From Oscillospiraceae bacterium (GTDB taxonomy: Bacteria; Bacillota_A; Clostridia; Oscillospirales; Oscillospiraceae): 5,270 nucleotides of DNA. The stretch is from NCBI GenBank assembly GCA_017396725.1, contig JAFQLA010000092.1:1-5270 (forward strand), given 5' to 3'. Position 1 is the first letter of the stretch. The number at the start of each line of letters is the position of its first letter. The notes beneath the pieces are model-generated. The model had not been told where the DNA came from. It did not search any database and saw nothing but the letters and a program-made list of their open reading frames with translations. The position numbers and the translations under genes are program-made. Of the stretch, positions 5,199 through 5,270 are shown piece after piece.

Positions 5199-5256
5199 GG
5201 GCGATCGGTGATCGCCCCTACAAGAATCGCTGCTACCTGCGTAGGGGCGTGCATCC
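5199..5256 (+). repeat. Partial third copy of the composite dispersed repeat
   Basis: The hairpin GGGCGATC (5199-5206), GGT, GATCGCCC (5210-5217) is followed by CTACAAGAATCGCTGCTACC and GCGTAGG as in copies 1 and 2. The similarity is then lost inside the second hairpin: GTAGGGGCGTGCATCC (5241-5256) has no complementary right arm. The copy is broken here, or its partner arm is too diverged to recognise. Confidence 0.65.
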
Positions 5257-5270
5257 TTTGGGAGTGAAGA

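Overview
The window looks like chromosomal DNA from an anaerobic gut Clostridia, probably an uncultured Oscillospiraceae/Ruminococcaceae-type bacterium. The evidence is strong AGGAGG-type ribosome binding sites, a LytTR/GHKL two-component pair, a clostridial surface protein with three SLH domains, and dense intergenic palindromic repeats of a style I recall from that group. The family placement is inference, since no marker gene is present.

Layout: (1) 1-321 has no credible gene and is filled with short palindromes, including a composite three-hairpin repeat (30-200). (2) 322-352 is a terminator serving the leftward operon. (3) 351-2374, minus strand, is a two-gene operon: a LytTR-family response regulator followed, with a 4-base ATGA overlap, by a multi-pass GHKL-family sensor histidine kinase. 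(4) 2375-2609 is a divergent regulatory region. It holds ten TGCA tetranucleotides in 169 bases, two pairs of direct repeats spaced exactly 21 bases (a spacing expected for dimers of LytTR regulators), and candidate face-to-face promoters. (5) 2610-4664, plus strand, is a 684-residue secreted surface protein: signal peptide, EF-hand-like loop, beta-helix-like repeats, an InlB/Listeria-Bacteroides repeat, an eight-cysteine module and three C-terminal SLH domains. (6) 4687-4712 is its terminator. (7) 4713-5270 has no credible gene and carries more palindromes, an array of mini-hairpins separated by AACTTCAC, a second copy of the composite repeat and the start of a third.

Working model (inference): the kinase senses an unknown signal in the membrane, phosphorylates the LytTR regulator, and the regulator binds the 21-base-spaced repeats to control the divergent cell-wall-bound adhesin-like protein and perhaps its own operon. 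No AgrB/AgrD-type pheromone genes are visible. The three-gene module is bracketed by palindromic repeats in the same orientation.

The most unusual signals are the repeat architecture of the divergent regulatory region, and the family of hairpins with constant flanks but interchangeable self-complementary cores.
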